Notes under the pieces: model-generated
What the model was told of the DNA's origin: nothing
Seen by the model: only the letters and a program-made list of their open reading frames with translations
The model's database searches: none
From: an uncultured Flavobacteriales bacterium
GTDB taxonomy: Bacteria; Bacteroidota; Bacteroidia; Flavobacteriales_G; Salibacteraceae
Direction of reading: 5' to 3'
Assembly: GCA_905181855.1 (NCBI GenBank)
Contig: CAJIZE010000006.1
Coordinates: forward strand, 45,066-109,065
Length of the DNA: 64,000 nt
Program-made: the position numbers and the translations under genes
Shown: positions 1-9,339 of the stretch, piece after piece
Layout of the letters: the number at the start of each line of letters is the position of its first letter
How positions within the stretch are numbered: position 1 is the stretch's first letter

Positions 1-459
1 ATTGAAGAGGTGCGCATCTACAGATGCATCAACAATTTGCAATAGATAAATACCAATAGTAGCTACATATGACCATTCAAGCCAGGTCCTTGTGAGTTCT
101 AAATTACTAAAAACTTCGGCATCGGTTAAATCAGAATACAACAAGTCATTTGTATTTGGATCATTATCAACACGGTATTTATATGATGTTAAGAAGTCTT
201 GATAGTATTTATTGTTTTGACTAATAAAAAAAATGGAGGTGCCAATTCCGACATAAACGATAGGCAATTTCCAATATTTTTCATTGTAAACATGACCTAA
301 ACCAGGCAATACAGCAGCGTAGATAGTTGCTTTTTTAGCAGAGTGAACTTTTACGGGTTCTGTATTATTTTTAATGAGCGAATCACCGCCTGTTATTGTT
401 TGAGAGTAACAAACAGAAGTAGGACCGATTATTAAAAGAAGTAGCCACAATTTTCTCAT
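1..459 (-). CDS. DUF5683 domain protein, 3' end outside window
   Basis: Open reading frame of 153 codons running off the left edge, so the C-terminus is missing. It starts with an ATG at 459 and a signal peptide (MRKLWLLLLI..., probable cleavage after SVCYSQ). A short linker follows, then AKKATIYAAVLPGLGHVYNEKYWKLP, a Gly/Pro-rich membrane-associated pattern, and then two hydrophobic stretches. This matches the DUF5683 family of Bacteroidota as I recognise it; its biochemical role is unknown. It lies 12 nt downstream of parB on the same strand, and from general knowledge parA-parB-DUF5683 is a recurrent order in this phylum, often followed by dapB and lepB. The role of cell-envelope protein is inferred only from the signal peptide and hydrophobic segments. 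Confidence 0.82.
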   Translation of the reverse strand, partial: MRKLWLLLLIIGPTSVCYSQTITGGDSLIKNNTEPVKVHSAKKATIYAAVLPGLGHVYNEKYWKLPIVYVGIGTSIFFISQNNKYYQDFLTSYKYRVDNDPNTNDLLYSDLTDAEVFSNLELTRTWLEWSYVATIGIYLLQIVDASVDAHLFN

Positions 460-471
460 CAATGGATGATT

Positions 472-1365
472 TTATTCTTTTTCTAAAAGAGAAAGGATTC
501 TGTTAAGGTCAGAATCAGAACCAAAGTTTATTACAAGTTTCCCTTTTCCTGCTCTTGAACGCTTTAACTCAACTTTATTGTTTAGGTTTTCAGAAAGATA
601 ATTTCTTCTGTTCTCTAAGTCGGGGGTTAAAAAGTTTTTAATCGACGGTTTTGGCACCAGAGAAATGTCTGTTCCTGATGCAAGTTTTTCAGTATCACGA
701 ACGTTAAGATTCTCTTGACGAACTCGTTCAAGCAATTCCAATTGTTCTTGTTCAGTACCTATAGCTAACATGGCTTTAGCATGGCCCATTGTAATTTCTT
801 TTGTACGAATTGCCATTTGAATTTCTGCTGGCAATTTCAATAGCCTGAGATAATTGGTGACCGTAGATCTGTTTTTAGAAACTTTATCTGACAATTGTTC
901 CTGTGTCAAATCGCACTCGTCAATTAGTCTTTTAAAACTGATAGCGACTTCAATGGCATCTAAGCTTTCTCTTTGAATGTTTTCAACCAAAGCCATTTCT
1001 AGCATAGTTTGGTCATCTGCCAACCTGATGTACGCAGGTATAGATTTTATATTGGCAACTTGTGTAGCTCTAAACCTTCTTTCACCTGATATTAATTGGT
1101 AGTTGTCATTACCAATTTTACGCACTGTAACAGGCTGAATAATGCCATGTTCTTTAATTGATGCAGCTAGTTCAACTAATGCTTTTTCTTCAAATACGCT
1201 TCTTGGTTGAAAAGGATTGGCAACAATTTCATTGATGGAGATTTCTGCAATTGCACCAACAACTCGGTTGTTTTGTGCGGCTGATATTTTTGTTGTTATA
1301 TCTGATTCAGGATCACGTAAAAGGGCGCTAAGTCCTCTACCTAAAGCTTGTTTTTTATTCACCAT
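472..1365 (-). CDS. parB: Chromosome partitioning protein ParB
   Basis: Centromere-binding CTPase that loads on parS sites and spreads to help segregate the chromosome with ParA. The 297-aa protein has the usual ParB layout. A basic N-terminal ParA-contact segment (KKQALGRGLSALL, residues 4-16) comes first. The ParB/Srx nuclease-like fold follows with the GERRFRA box at 94-100 and ENIQR at 128-132, and then a helix-turn-helix at about 153-179. The C-terminal part (about 265-297) fits the dimerisation domain. The start codon overlaps the end of parA by 11 nt, implying co-transcription and probably coupled translation. Length and motifs are ordinary. Confidence 0.97.
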   Translation of the reverse strand: MVNKKQALGRGLSALLRDPESDITTKISAAQNNRVVGAIAEISINEIVANPFQPRSVFEEKALVELAASIKEHGIIQPVTVRKIGNDNYQLISGERRFRATQVANIKSIPAYIRLADDQTMLEMALVENIQRESLDAIEVAISFKRLIDECDLTQEQLSDKVSKNRSTVTNYLRLLKLPAEIQMAIRTKEITMGHAKAMLAIGTEQEQLELLERVRQENLNVRDTEKLASGTDISLVPKPSIKNFLTPDLENRRNYLSENLNNKVELKRSRAGKGKLVINFGSDSDLNRILSLLEKE

Positions 1366-2170
1366 CAGGAATGCCTATGTATTTATCTTCTTCTTTAATT
1401 TTAGTGAGGTTGTTTTTTTGTAAAATCTCACGAGCAAAGTTAAGATAATTGATAGCTCCTTTTGAGCTGGCATCATGCAACAGTATGGTTTGTCCATGTG
1501 ATGGAGCTTCACCTAATTTGGTGTTTCTGAAAATAACTGTATCAAAAACCAAATTTTGGAAATGCATTTTAACTTCTTCAACCACTTGATTTGCCAACCG
1601 CAACCTTTGATCGTACATGGTTAATAACATACCTTCTATTTCAAGGTTTTTGTTTAATAATGATTGAACGATCTTAATTGTATTTAATAACTTGCCTAAA
1701 CCTTCTAGGGCAAAGTATTCACATTGAACAGGAACAATTACTGAGTCAGCTGCTGTAAGAGCATTAACCGTAATTAAACCTAAAGAGGGCGAACAATCAA
1801 TAATTATAAAATCGTAATCGTCTTTCACTTTGTTGATAACTGCACGCATCATTTTTTCACGATTTGGCAGATTAATCAATTCAATTTCAGCGCCTACTAA
1901 ATCAATATGGCCTGGCAGCAAGTATAAGTTAGGGGTGTCAGTGCTAACAATAACATCTTGTGGCTCAACATCACTAACCATGCATTCGTATAAGCTCGTT
2001 TTTATATTTCTTGAATCAACACCAATTCCAGAAGTAGCATTCGCTTGTGGGTCAGCATCAACAAGCAATACTTTGTGCTCTAAAACACCTAAGCATCCTG
2101 CTAGATTAATAGCTGTTGTAGTTTTACCTACTCCTCCTTTTTGGTTTGCAACGGCAATGACTTTACCCAT
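1355..2170 (-). CDS. parA: Chromosome partitioning ATPase ParA/Soj
   Basis: P-loop ATPase of the MinD/ParA family that moves ParB-parS complexes. The deviant Walker A box KGGVGKTT lies at residues 11-18, with the first lysine typical of ParA. The Walker A-prime region LLVDADPQANAT (about 35-46) follows, and a Walker B segment (FIIIDCSPSLG) lies near 120-131. At 271 aa it is the chromosomal (Soj-type) length, without the extra N-terminal helix-turn-helix domain of plasmid ParA. It is the first gene of a parA-parB-DUF5683 run on the minus strand. I looked for an obvious palindromic parS-like site nearby and did not see one. Confidence 0.97.
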   Translation of the reverse strand: MGKVIAVANQKGGVGKTTTAINLAGCLGVLEHKVLLVDADPQANATSGIGVDSRNIKTSLYECMVSDVEPQDVIVSTDTPNLYLLPGHIDLVGAEIELINLPNREKMMRAVINKVKDDYDFIIIDCSPSLGLITVNALTAADSVIVPVQCEYFALEGLGKLLNTIKIVQSLLNKNLEIEGMLLTMYDQRLRLANQVVEEVKMHFQNLVFDTVIFRNTKLGEAPSHGQTILLHDASSKGAINYLNFAREILQKNNLTKIKEEDKYIGIPDGE

Positions 2171-2485
2171 AATTGGTAGCTTTTTTGAATCGATTAAAAT
2201 GTATGCAAGCTTAAAACAGCAGTTTTAATTTCACATTATAAAAGTACGTCTATTACTTAGGGCGCTTTAGCTTTTGTGAGTTCTACTTTTAAACAAAAAT
2301 CTGTTAATTTGAAATGTTGACGTTTTATCCCGACAGAAAATGGTTTGAAATTCGGGATTTCAAGGAGTGTTTTATTTGCGTTGGATGCTGATTAACAGCA
2401 CTAATAGCTGTTTGATTTTAATTATGATGTTTAACTTGGATTAAGGAGTTTAATGTGCTACAATTGTTAATAAATTCCTCAAAAA
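2171..2485. other. Intergenic region, parA upstream
   Basis: AT-rich spacer of 315 nt between parA and the DUF3276 gene, both on the minus strand. It holds no credible reading frame. A small hairpin (2394-2399 pairing with 2407-2412, six base pairs, seven-base loop) is followed on the plus strand by a T-rich stretch; it is too weak to call a terminator. The parA promoter should lie here, but no exact TAnnTTTG element was found on the minus strand. Confidence 0.5.
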
Positions 2486-2851
2486 TCAGTGGTCTTCCTT
2501 TTTGGGTTCAGAAGTCCCTAAATCCTCGAACCTAATATCTGTAAACTGACTTTCTACGTTGCTTTCAAAAGATTCATTTTTTTCTTTATTCAATTCTATA
2601 ACTTTCAGAAAAGTATCTTTCAATGCAATAGAGAATTTTTCAAAATCTTCTTTATACAAGAATATTTTGTGCTTTTTATAAGCATGAGAACCATCTTCAT
2701 TGTAGGTCCTTTTACTTTCAGTTATTGTTAAGTAATAGTCTTCGCTTCGGGTAGCTCTAACATCAAAAAAATAAGTTCTTTTTCCCGCTCTTACTGCATT
2801 TGAATAAATGTCATTCGAGTCTTTCCGATCTTTGTTTTCTGATTCTTCCAT
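2486..2851 (-). CDS. DUF3276 / PUR-alpha-like nucleic-acid-binding protein
   Basis: Small 121-aa protein of the DUF3276 family, whose fold resembles the PUR repeat that binds single-stranded DNA or RNA (family knowledge from Bacteroidota and Borrelia homologues). The core runs from about residue 20 to 90. It has the strand pattern KRTYFFDVRATRSEDYYLTITE, then a helical segment LYKEDFEKFSIALKDTFLKVIE. Both tails are charged and low in complexity. It stands alone: parA lies 315 nt away on one side and a divergent membrane protein on the other. Its exact function here is unknown. Confidence 0.85.
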   Translation of the reverse strand: MEESENKDRKDSNDIYSNAVRAGKRTYFFDVRATRSEDYYLTITESKRTYNEDGSHAYKKHKIFLYKEDFEKFSIALKDTFLKVIELNKEKNESFESNVESQFTDIRFEDLGTSEPKKEDH

Positions 2852-3020
2852 CTTCGTCTATCTTTATGTTTTCAGACTTGTTTCTAACAAATCTAACAAA
2901 TAAAAGATTCGCTTAAATATATTTTCGATTATATAACCTCAAAAATTCAACTCAAAATAATGGCTGGTTAACCTTTTAATTATCAAGGTAATTCATATTT
3001 TCGGCCATGCTTATTATAGG

Positions 3021-5222
3021 ATGAAACTGATAAATAAAATACCGTATATATTATTAATGTTCTTATCACTAGTGCTAGGTATTAGGGTAATTCATGAGCC
3101 AGATATTTGGTGGATCCTAAAAACCGGCGAATGGATTTTGGAGAATGGTGTTCCCACGACCGATCCTTTTTCTTTTACATTTTTTGGCACTCCTTGGATT
3201 AACGTGAAATGGCTCTTCGAAGTGATTACTTATTTACTTACAAGATTGCTGGGAGTTGAATGGCTTACGTTATTGCAGGTTTTGGCCAATATCTCAATAG
3301 TTTATTTTTTAAATAGAATAGCTAAGCTTATTGGTCTTAAGAATGATTTTTGGTTTGTGATTGTTGCAATTTTAACCCTCTTTACAGTGGAGTTTAGGAT
3401 GTTGAATAGGCCAGAAATGGTATCGCATTTTTTAACAGTTTTATTTATTCATAGGTGGTTATTGTATTCAATTAAACCGAATAAGTTCATATGGGTGGTT
3501 GTTGGGTTGCAAATATTATGGACTAATCTGCATGAGGCTTACTCCATAGGTTTAGTAGTATCGAGCGCTTTTGTTTTTGGTTTTATCATGGAGGATTTCC
3601 TTAAAACAAAAAAGCTAAATATTTCTAAGTTTAAAATAGAATTATCTGTTTTAATATTTTCGTTCTTGGCAACCATGATTCATCCTTACGGAATAAATAT
3701 GCTGCTCCATCCTTTTGAGATTTTTGGGCAGCTAGGGTCAAATAAATTCACTACTGAGTTGTATGATATAACAACTTCTTACTATTGGCGACAACCAGAA
3801 CCATACATCATGGGGGCAATGGTTTTGACCTTTTTACTTTTCTTATGTATTGGAAAAATTAAAAAACAAGTATGGCTAACCAAAATGCCACTTGGCTATG
3901 TATTTATTACGATTCTTTTTATTTATTTAGGAACCACCGCACACCGCAATATTCCTTTTGTGGCTTTTGCTTTAACTCCTTTTTTGGCAATATTTTTAGA
4001 AAGAGCAATAAACCGGAAAGTTGCTAACTATATTCTTGTTTCGTGTTCAATAGTCATTTTTTTGATGAGCTTATTTGTTACATCGAATGAATATTATAGA
4101 AAAACCAATTCGCGAGATTATTTTGGTATTGGTACAACGACTTTTAACAACCCTATTGGGGCCGCGAATTTCATTAAAGAAAACAAGATTACTGGCAAGG
4201 CTTTTTCTGACTACTTGGTTTCATCTTATTTGTTATGGGAACTGCCTAATTTCAAAACGTATATTGATCTGCGTGACTTAGATGTGTTTACCGAAGGGTT
4301 TTTCAATCAATCAATAAGAATGACTGAATTTCCTTCATTGTTTGTGCGTGAAGATGCTCGTTTGGATTTTGATTATGCAGTTTTGTATAGACCCCAATTT
4401 TTAAAGTTACACAAGTTCTTTTATCATTCGCCAGATTGGAAAATGGCTTATGCCGATGGAGTGGCGGCAGTATATGTTAAGAATGAAAGGTACCCAAATA
4501 TTGAATTAGGGTATTTCCGGTTCAACGAAAAACAAATAGAGCAATCTAGTATTGCAGCTTCAATAACAAAAATACTATGGCCTTTTGGGGATCAATATTT
4601 TTATACTACCACCCAAGATTTAAAGAACAGTATTTCCTATTATAAAAGTGTGTCAGCATACTCTGAGGCCCTAGAGCAATCCGAGGTTTTATTCAATATT
4701 GATAAAGAAGCATCTCTTCTACAAAAAGGGTTAGTGTATTTAGCTCTTGCAGATGAGGCTGCTAATTTTAATGAGAAACAGAGAATATTAAGCAAAAGTG
4801 TAAACGCCTTTCAAGAATTGTTGGTCATTTCTCCAAAAAGCATTGATGCGCTTTTTAACCTTGGATACACCCTTTATAAATCAGGAGATTTTGTAAATGC
4901 ACAGAGTTTTATGATTAAAACCATTAAAATCGATAAAAACTATTTTAATGCTTATTCAGTTTTAGCTGAATGTCAGAATAAATTTATGCAAACTGATCAA
5001 CGCAATGGGAGCTTGTATGAAAAAAAATGGTTTGAATACATGACAAAAGCCAACAGCATTAAACCAAACGATGAATTAACGATTTTTAAACTAGGCATCA
5101 GTTATTGTCAGCGCAATCAATGTGAGAAAGCAAAACCATTTTTAAATAAGTTAGAAGTTTTACCTCAATTAACAGATGTTGAGAACAAAGCTCTTTTAGA
5201 TTGCAAGGTAAAATGCAAATAG
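3021..5222 (+). CDS. Polytopic membrane protein with C-terminal TPR region
   Basis: 733-aa protein in two parts. Residues 1 to about 365 contain roughly ten hydrophobic segments and an early loop with HEPDIWWILKTGEWILENG followed by DPFSFT. That arrangement (acidic residue after the first membrane segment, periplasmic loop) is seen in GT-C-type lipid-linked glycosyltransferases and related uncharacterised membrane proteins. Residues about 370-535 form a soluble domain. Residues about 540-730 show tetratricopeptide-like helices (LFNLGYTLYKSGDFVNAQSFMIKTIKIDKNYFNAYSVLAE). It is transcribed alone, and a terminator follows at 5462. Glycosyl transfer is an inference from the first loop only. Confidence 0.6.
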   Translation: MKLINKIPYILLMFLSLVLGIRVIHEPDIWWILKTGEWILENGVPTTDPFSFTFFGTPWINVKWLFEVITYLLTRLLGVEWLTLLQVLANISIVYFLNRIAKLIGLKNDFWFVIVAILTLFTVEFRMLNRPEMVSHFLTVLFIHRWLLYSIKPNKFIWVVVGLQILWTNLHEAYSIGLVVSSAFVFGFIMEDFLKTKKLNISKFKIELSVLIFSFLATMIHPYGINMLLHPFEIFGQLGSNKFTTELYDITTSYYWRQPEPYIMGAMVLTFLLFLCIGKIKKQVWLTKMPLGYVFITILFIYLGTTAHRNIPFVAFALTPFLAIFLERAINRKVANYILVSCSIVIFLMSLFVTSNEYYRKTNSRDYFGIGTTTFNNPIGAANFIKENKITGKAFSDYLVSSYLLWELPNFKTYIDLRDLDVFTEGFFNQSIRMTEFPSLFVREDARLDFDYAVLYRPQFLKLHKFFYHSPDWKMAYADGVAAVYVKNERYPNIELGYFRFNEKQIEQSSIAASITKILWPFGDQYFYTTTQDLKNSISYYKSVSAYSEALEQSEVLFNIDKEASLLQKGLVYLALADEAANFNEKQRILSKSVNAFQELLVISPKSIDALFNLGYTLYKSGDFVNAQSFMIKTIKIDKNYFNAYSVLAECQNKFMQTDQRNGSLYEKKWFEYMTKANSIKPNDELTIFKLGISYCQRNQCEKAKPFLNKLEVLPQLTDVENKALLDCKVKCK

Positions 5223-5461
5223 TTTACAGGTTCAACCTAAACTAATAAATATTTTGTTTGCAGATTAAAAATAACAGTATTGCTGGAATAAATAGCGTGC
5301 TAAGTATATTTCTGTGTATTACCTTATGTTGTTATTTGCGAGCGGTTTAAGTGTTTCCGAATTGTGATTTGGAAACATGAGCTTTGGATTCACTAGGTAA
5401 AGTTGGCCATACTTTATGATGGTGTGGGGTTGAGAAAAAAATTAAAGTTTAAAGCAAAAAA

Positions 5462-5490
5462 AACCGAGCATTGCTCGGTTTTTTTTTTTT
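5462..5490. terminator. Intrinsic terminator, probably bidirectional
   Basis: Eight-base-pair stem: 5462-5469 (AACCGAGC) pairs with 5473-5480 (GCTCGGTT), with a three-base loop. A run of T follows to about 5490 on the plus strand. An A-rich run lies just left of the stem, giving a U-tract when read on the minus strand. It sits between the convergent genes ending at 5222 and 5504, so it can serve both. Confidence 0.92.
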
Positions 5491-5503
5491 GTAAAAGTTC
5501 AAA

Positions 5504-6442
5504 CTATAGAATTTTAACAGTTTGGACAACATTACCTTGGTTTACAAAGTAAATGTTTTTAGTTCCGAACATTTCGCTTTGCATTTTATACGCAGAAACA
5601 GAAACTACTCCCGTTTCGGTTGCTCCTAAATTTGCAATATCAGCTTGAAGAATTGTATATGATCCAGTTGATACAGGAAAAGTTTGTTGATACACATTGT
5701 TCGCACCAGAAATGATTACAATCATACTATCAGCTCCAACAATATCTCCAGTAAACGTCAACATGTAATCAGCAGATGTATTTACATCACCAGAAGTTAT
5801 TTTTTGCATGGTAGGGAAACCCATAGAAACATTTTTTGTGATTGCTGAAAACTCACCGCCGCCAGCAACTGACCAAGATGTAGGGCTACCAAACGTTGTT
5901 GTACCTACACCATAATATGAGTAGTAATTATTATCTGCTTTTTCTAATGATTGTGCATCAACAGTAATAGCTCCAACATCTACAAAACTTCCAGCCTGAT
6001 CGTAAAAAACACTTATTGCAGCACCAAGCTGCACTTCTACATCAAATCCTGATGTAGATGTATAAGTTGAGTTATTAACTGCTACACAAATTGCATCTGC
6101 TCCGTTAATAGTTGGTAATGCAACTGTAGCTCCACCACCACCATCAATTACAATAGTTTTTATTAAAGGTTCACTAATTCCTTGATCGTTTTGAGCAACT
6201 AAAGCAACAAGGTAGTCACCTCCAGCATTGTAGGTATGAACTGGACTTTCTTCTTCAGATGTTGAGCCATCTCCAAATTGCCAAATGTAAGAAGTCGCAC
6301 CTACAGTTTCGTTTACAAAAGTTACCATTTTGGCATCACTAGCATCTATTGTATAGCTAAATTTAGCTTCAGGAGCTTCTTCACATGAGGATAAGAATAT
6401 TACGAAAGCAGCAATCAATCCTACGGATAATAATTTTTTCAT
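5504..6442 (-). CDS. PKD-domain lipoprotein
   Basis: Exported lipoprotein of 312 aa. The N-terminus MKKLLSVGLIAAFVIFLSSC has a lipobox with the lipidated cysteine at position 20. A PKD domain follows at about residues 40-100, including the typical YIWQFGDGS strand and THEN-loop equivalent HTYNAGGDYLVALVA. Residues about 110-312 form a beta-rich domain that I do not recognise; it is Ser/Thr/Gly-rich and ends NVVQTVKIL. PKD domains usually mediate protein or carbohydrate contacts at the cell surface. No enzymatic motif is visible. A terminator follows directly downstream, and the upstream region is a 468-nt spacer, so it is probably monocistronic. Confidence 0.8.
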   Translation of the reverse strand: MKKLLSVGLIAAFVIFLSSCEEAPEAKFSYTIDASDAKMVTFVNETVGATSYIWQFGDGSTSEEESPVHTYNAGGDYLVALVAQNDQGISEPLIKTIVIDGGGGATVALPTINGADAICVAVNNSTYTSTSGFDVEVQLGAAISVFYDQAGSFVDVGAITVDAQSLEKADNNYYSYYGVGTTTFGSPTSWSVAGGGEFSAITKNVSMGFPTMQKITSGDVNTSADYMLTFTGDIVGADSMIVIISGANNVYQQTFPVSTGSYTILQADIANLGATETGVVSVSAYKMQSEMFGTKNIYFVNQGNVVQTVKIL

Positions 6443-6910
6443 TTTTTTTCATTTTAAATTAGTAAGCAAATTTAAGTATTTAGAATTAAAGTATTAAGTT
6501 GATTAACGATTAGGAGTGTTAAATGTTTTTTTTTTTTTTTTAGCAATACGAAATAGTGACTATAAAAATGCCTTGGTAGGGTAAGGAAAATTGTAAGTCA
6601 TTTGATGTAGTAAATGGTCATTTAGAGGAATTATTCAATTTTCGAGTAGGTATAATCAGGCTAATCCTCATTACATTTTTGAAGGAAACAACCTTGAAAT
6701 GCTTATTAATAGTGAAAAGTGGCAGTCCAGTAATGAATGCATACACACACATTACCGATACTTTTTTTATTGCATAGGTAAGATTAGATAAGTTAGAGTA
6801 AAATTCATTATCCCCATGAACAAACATGGAGTTTCAAAAATTAAAAATATATTTTTTGGAAATGTTCGGTAGCAGAACAATCCCATCAGCCAATGAATTT
6901 AATTTCCTAT
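6443..6910. other. Intergenic region with a long T tract
   Basis: 468 nt between two minus-strand genes. A pure T run of about 14-16 bases lies near 6526-6541. A minus-strand frame at 6618-6827 (69 codons) has no recognisable motif and is probably chance. I see no hairpin strong enough to be the terminator of the TonB-dependent receptor gene that ends at 6911. Confidence 0.45.
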
Positions 6911-9244
6911 TTAAAAAGTTAAGCTAATACCAACAGAAGGCATTATTGGAAGTTGATTTACTTGATCATAGGTGATCCTATCAAAGTAAAAAATATTTTG
7001 CCTATTGTAGGCGTTGGTAACGCCTAGGTTTGCCTCTAGCTCAAGATCATTGGTAAGTAACTGCTTGTATTTTACATTTAAATCAAGTCGGTGGTAAGAT
7101 GGCAAGCGTCCTGCATTAAGTGCGCCGTATTGAATACCTAAATCACCATTGTCTGTAGTGTAATCTGTACCAGTTCCATCAGAAAAAGTATGTAGTTCAT
7201 AAAATCCTTGTGTTTGGGTGAATGGAAAACCGCTTCCAAAATTCCAACGACCATTAAGCTCCCAATTCAAGTTTTTACCGAAAGTCATTGATCCAACTAG
7301 GTTTACATTATGTCGTCTATCGAAAACTGGATTGTAAGACTGTAAACCATCCCAACGATCAATGATACCAATAGAGTATACAGCCCAAAAGTAATAACGC
7401 TTATAGTCATATTTTACTACCAAATCAATTCCTTTAGCTTTACCAGTTTCAACAATAAAGTCTTTGCGTTGTATCTCAGGCTTATCTTCAAACTTTTCGT
7501 TGTCATCAAATATTTTGTTTCTGTTAAGGTTTGTAAGTTGAGTGAAGTCTTTTAGATAGGCCTCTAGATTAACTGAAACTTTTTTGGTGAGGTCATATTC
7601 AATACCCACGATATAATGATTTGCTTTTTGAAGCTTATGCTTAACAGGTCGTATAGAACCATCTTGTTCGGTAAAGTTATTTTGAAGGTCATCGCTACCC
7701 GTTAAAAAGCCGTAAAAAAGATTTACCACATCTCTGTCGGAGTTAGCGCTGATTAAGTTTTGTGAATAAAGCCCACCTGCTACCTTTAGTCTTATTCGAT
7801 CAGCCAAGTTATACTTAATACCTAACCTTGGTTCGGGCGAAAATGTATTGTAGGCTGCATAGAATTGGCCTCTAAAACTTGGTTCAACTATTAATTTACC
7901 AAGCGACCATTTGTATTTTAAATAACCGGATAATTCATTAGTGTTTTGGCTCTGTTCAATTTCACGGTTTAAAGAATTTAAAAATTTAAATTCAGTAGAA
8001 AGACCAACAACCTCAACACCGTATTTAATTTCATTTTCCAGGATAAAGTACGTGAAGTCAAGTCCTAGGTTAAAGCCATTAATTGAACTAGAACGTTCAT
8101 TGATTGAGCTCACTCCGTCAACATCGCTTGGTGGGGATTGTATAATATCATATTTTGAGTAAGCAAAGTTTCCTTCAACCAGCACGGTTGAATACAATGG
8201 AACTAGCACAAAATTCCCTCCAGCGCCTGTGTTCTCCCATTCGATGTCTGCAATATTCCTATAATTAACTCTATCACGATAATTAAAACCAAAAAGATTC
8301 AGTTTTGAGCCATTGTCACCACTGAAAGAAACCTTACCGTATATATCGGTAAAATTAAATGGTAGTCCTGCTGTATCAATATAGCTGTAAAGCAATTTTG
8401 AGGATTTATCTAAAAATGAAGATTTACCAGAAATGATATATGAAATGTACGAATCGCCTTGTTTCTTAGGTTTAACAATTGGACCTTCCAGAATCAATTT
8501 ACCGCCAAACGGGCTAATACTGGTTTTTCCTCCAAAATGTTTTGAGTTTCCATCACGAGTGGTAATGTCCATAATCGAAGAAATACGCCCACCATATTCA
8601 GCATTAAAACCTCCTGTATAAACATCTGCATTTCTTATTATATCAGTTTCAAATACCGAGAATAATCCAATAGAGTGGAACGGATTATAGATAATCATGC
8701 CATCCATAAGCACTTTGTTTTGAACAGGTGATCCACCTCTAATATACAACTGACCTCCTTGGTCACCAGTGAAAATAACTCCGGGTAAAACCTGCAGATA
8801 TTGGGCTAAATCTGATTCGCCACCGACGGTTGGAAGCTTATTTATTTGCTTAGCTGTAATTTTAACTACCGACATTTTAACTTCGGTTTTTGCCTCCTGG
8901 CGTTCTGAGAAAACTTCGAATTCGTTTAGCTGAACACTGCCTTTAGCTAAGAACAATTTTCTGCTTACAATTTGATCTTTGTTTAGGTTTACTTTTATTT
9001 TAAGCGAATCATAGCCCAATGAAGTTACCATCAAACTATATTCCCCTTCAGGTAAACCACTTATTGAGTAATATCCGTTTACGTCAGTTACTGCTCCATA
9101 GCTAGTTTTGTGAAGAAACACATTGGTGAATATTACTGGCTCGCCTGATTGTTTATCATAAACAAAACCTTTTATTGTTGATTGGCTAAATGCTAAAACA
9201 CTAACAAGTACCAACAGCGAAAGAATGAGTATTTTTTTTGTCAT
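6911..9244 (-). CDS. TonB-dependent outer-membrane receptor
   Basis: 777-aa outer-membrane transporter. The signal peptide (MTKKILILSLLVLVSVLAFSQ) is followed by a carboxypeptidase-regulatory-like beta sandwich at about 22-105 (IKGFVYDKQSGEPV...TDVNGYYSISGLPEGEYSL). The plug domain follows at about 125-225 (DLAQYLQVLPGV, QLYIRGGSPVQNKVLMDGM), and then a beta-barrel ending in aromatic VGISLTF. No SusD-like partner gene is adjacent, so it is not an obvious polysaccharide-utilisation pair. The substrate is unknown; with no siderophore or cobalamin genes nearby I would not guess. About 470 nt separate it from the PKD lipoprotein downstream on the same strand. Confidence 0.92.
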   Translation of the reverse strand: MTKKILILSLLVLVSVLAFSQSTIKGFVYDKQSGEPVIFTNVFLHKTSYGAVTDVNGYYSISGLPEGEYSLMVTSLGYDSLKIKVNLNKDQIVSRKLFLAKGSVQLNEFEVFSERQEAKTEVKMSVVKITAKQINKLPTVGGESDLAQYLQVLPGVIFTGDQGGQLYIRGGSPVQNKVLMDGMIIYNPFHSIGLFSVFETDIIRNADVYTGGFNAEYGGRISSIMDITTRDGNSKHFGGKTSISPFGGKLILEGPIVKPKKQGDSYISYIISGKSSFLDKSSKLLYSYIDTAGLPFNFTDIYGKVSFSGDNGSKLNLFGFNYRDRVNYRNIADIEWENTGAGGNFVLVPLYSTVLVEGNFAYSKYDIIQSPPSDVDGVSSINERSSSINGFNLGLDFTYFILENEIKYGVEVVGLSTEFKFLNSLNREIEQSQNTNELSGYLKYKWSLGKLIVEPSFRGQFYAAYNTFSPEPRLGIKYNLADRIRLKVAGGLYSQNLISANSDRDVVNLFYGFLTGSDDLQNNFTEQDGSIRPVKHKLQKANHYIVGIEYDLTKKVSVNLEAYLKDFTQLTNLNRNKIFDDNEKFEDKPEIQRKDFIVETGKAKGIDLVVKYDYKRYYFWAVYSIGIIDRWDGLQSYNPVFDRRHNVNLVGSMTFGKNLNWELNGRWNFGSGFPFTQTQGFYELHTFSDGTGTDYTTDNGDLGIQYGALNAGRLPSYHRLDLNVKYKQLLTNDLELEANLGVTNAYNRQNIFYFDRITYDQVNQLPIMPSVGISLTF

Positions 9245-9339
9245 GTTTTAAGACTGATTCAATAAGCGCTCAAAAATAGAAATATCTACCAAGCACCGAA
9301 ATAATATTATATGTAGTGTGTCAACGGTAGTTTATCCGT

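Noticed and set aside
2171..2485. parS or replication-origin site near parA
   Set aside because: No 14-16 bp GTTTCAC-type palindrome or DnaA-box cluster was seen.
6618..6827. 69-codon minus-strand reading frame in a spacer
   Set aside because: No recognisable motif, no signal peptide and no ribosome or promoter signal at the start; probably chance.
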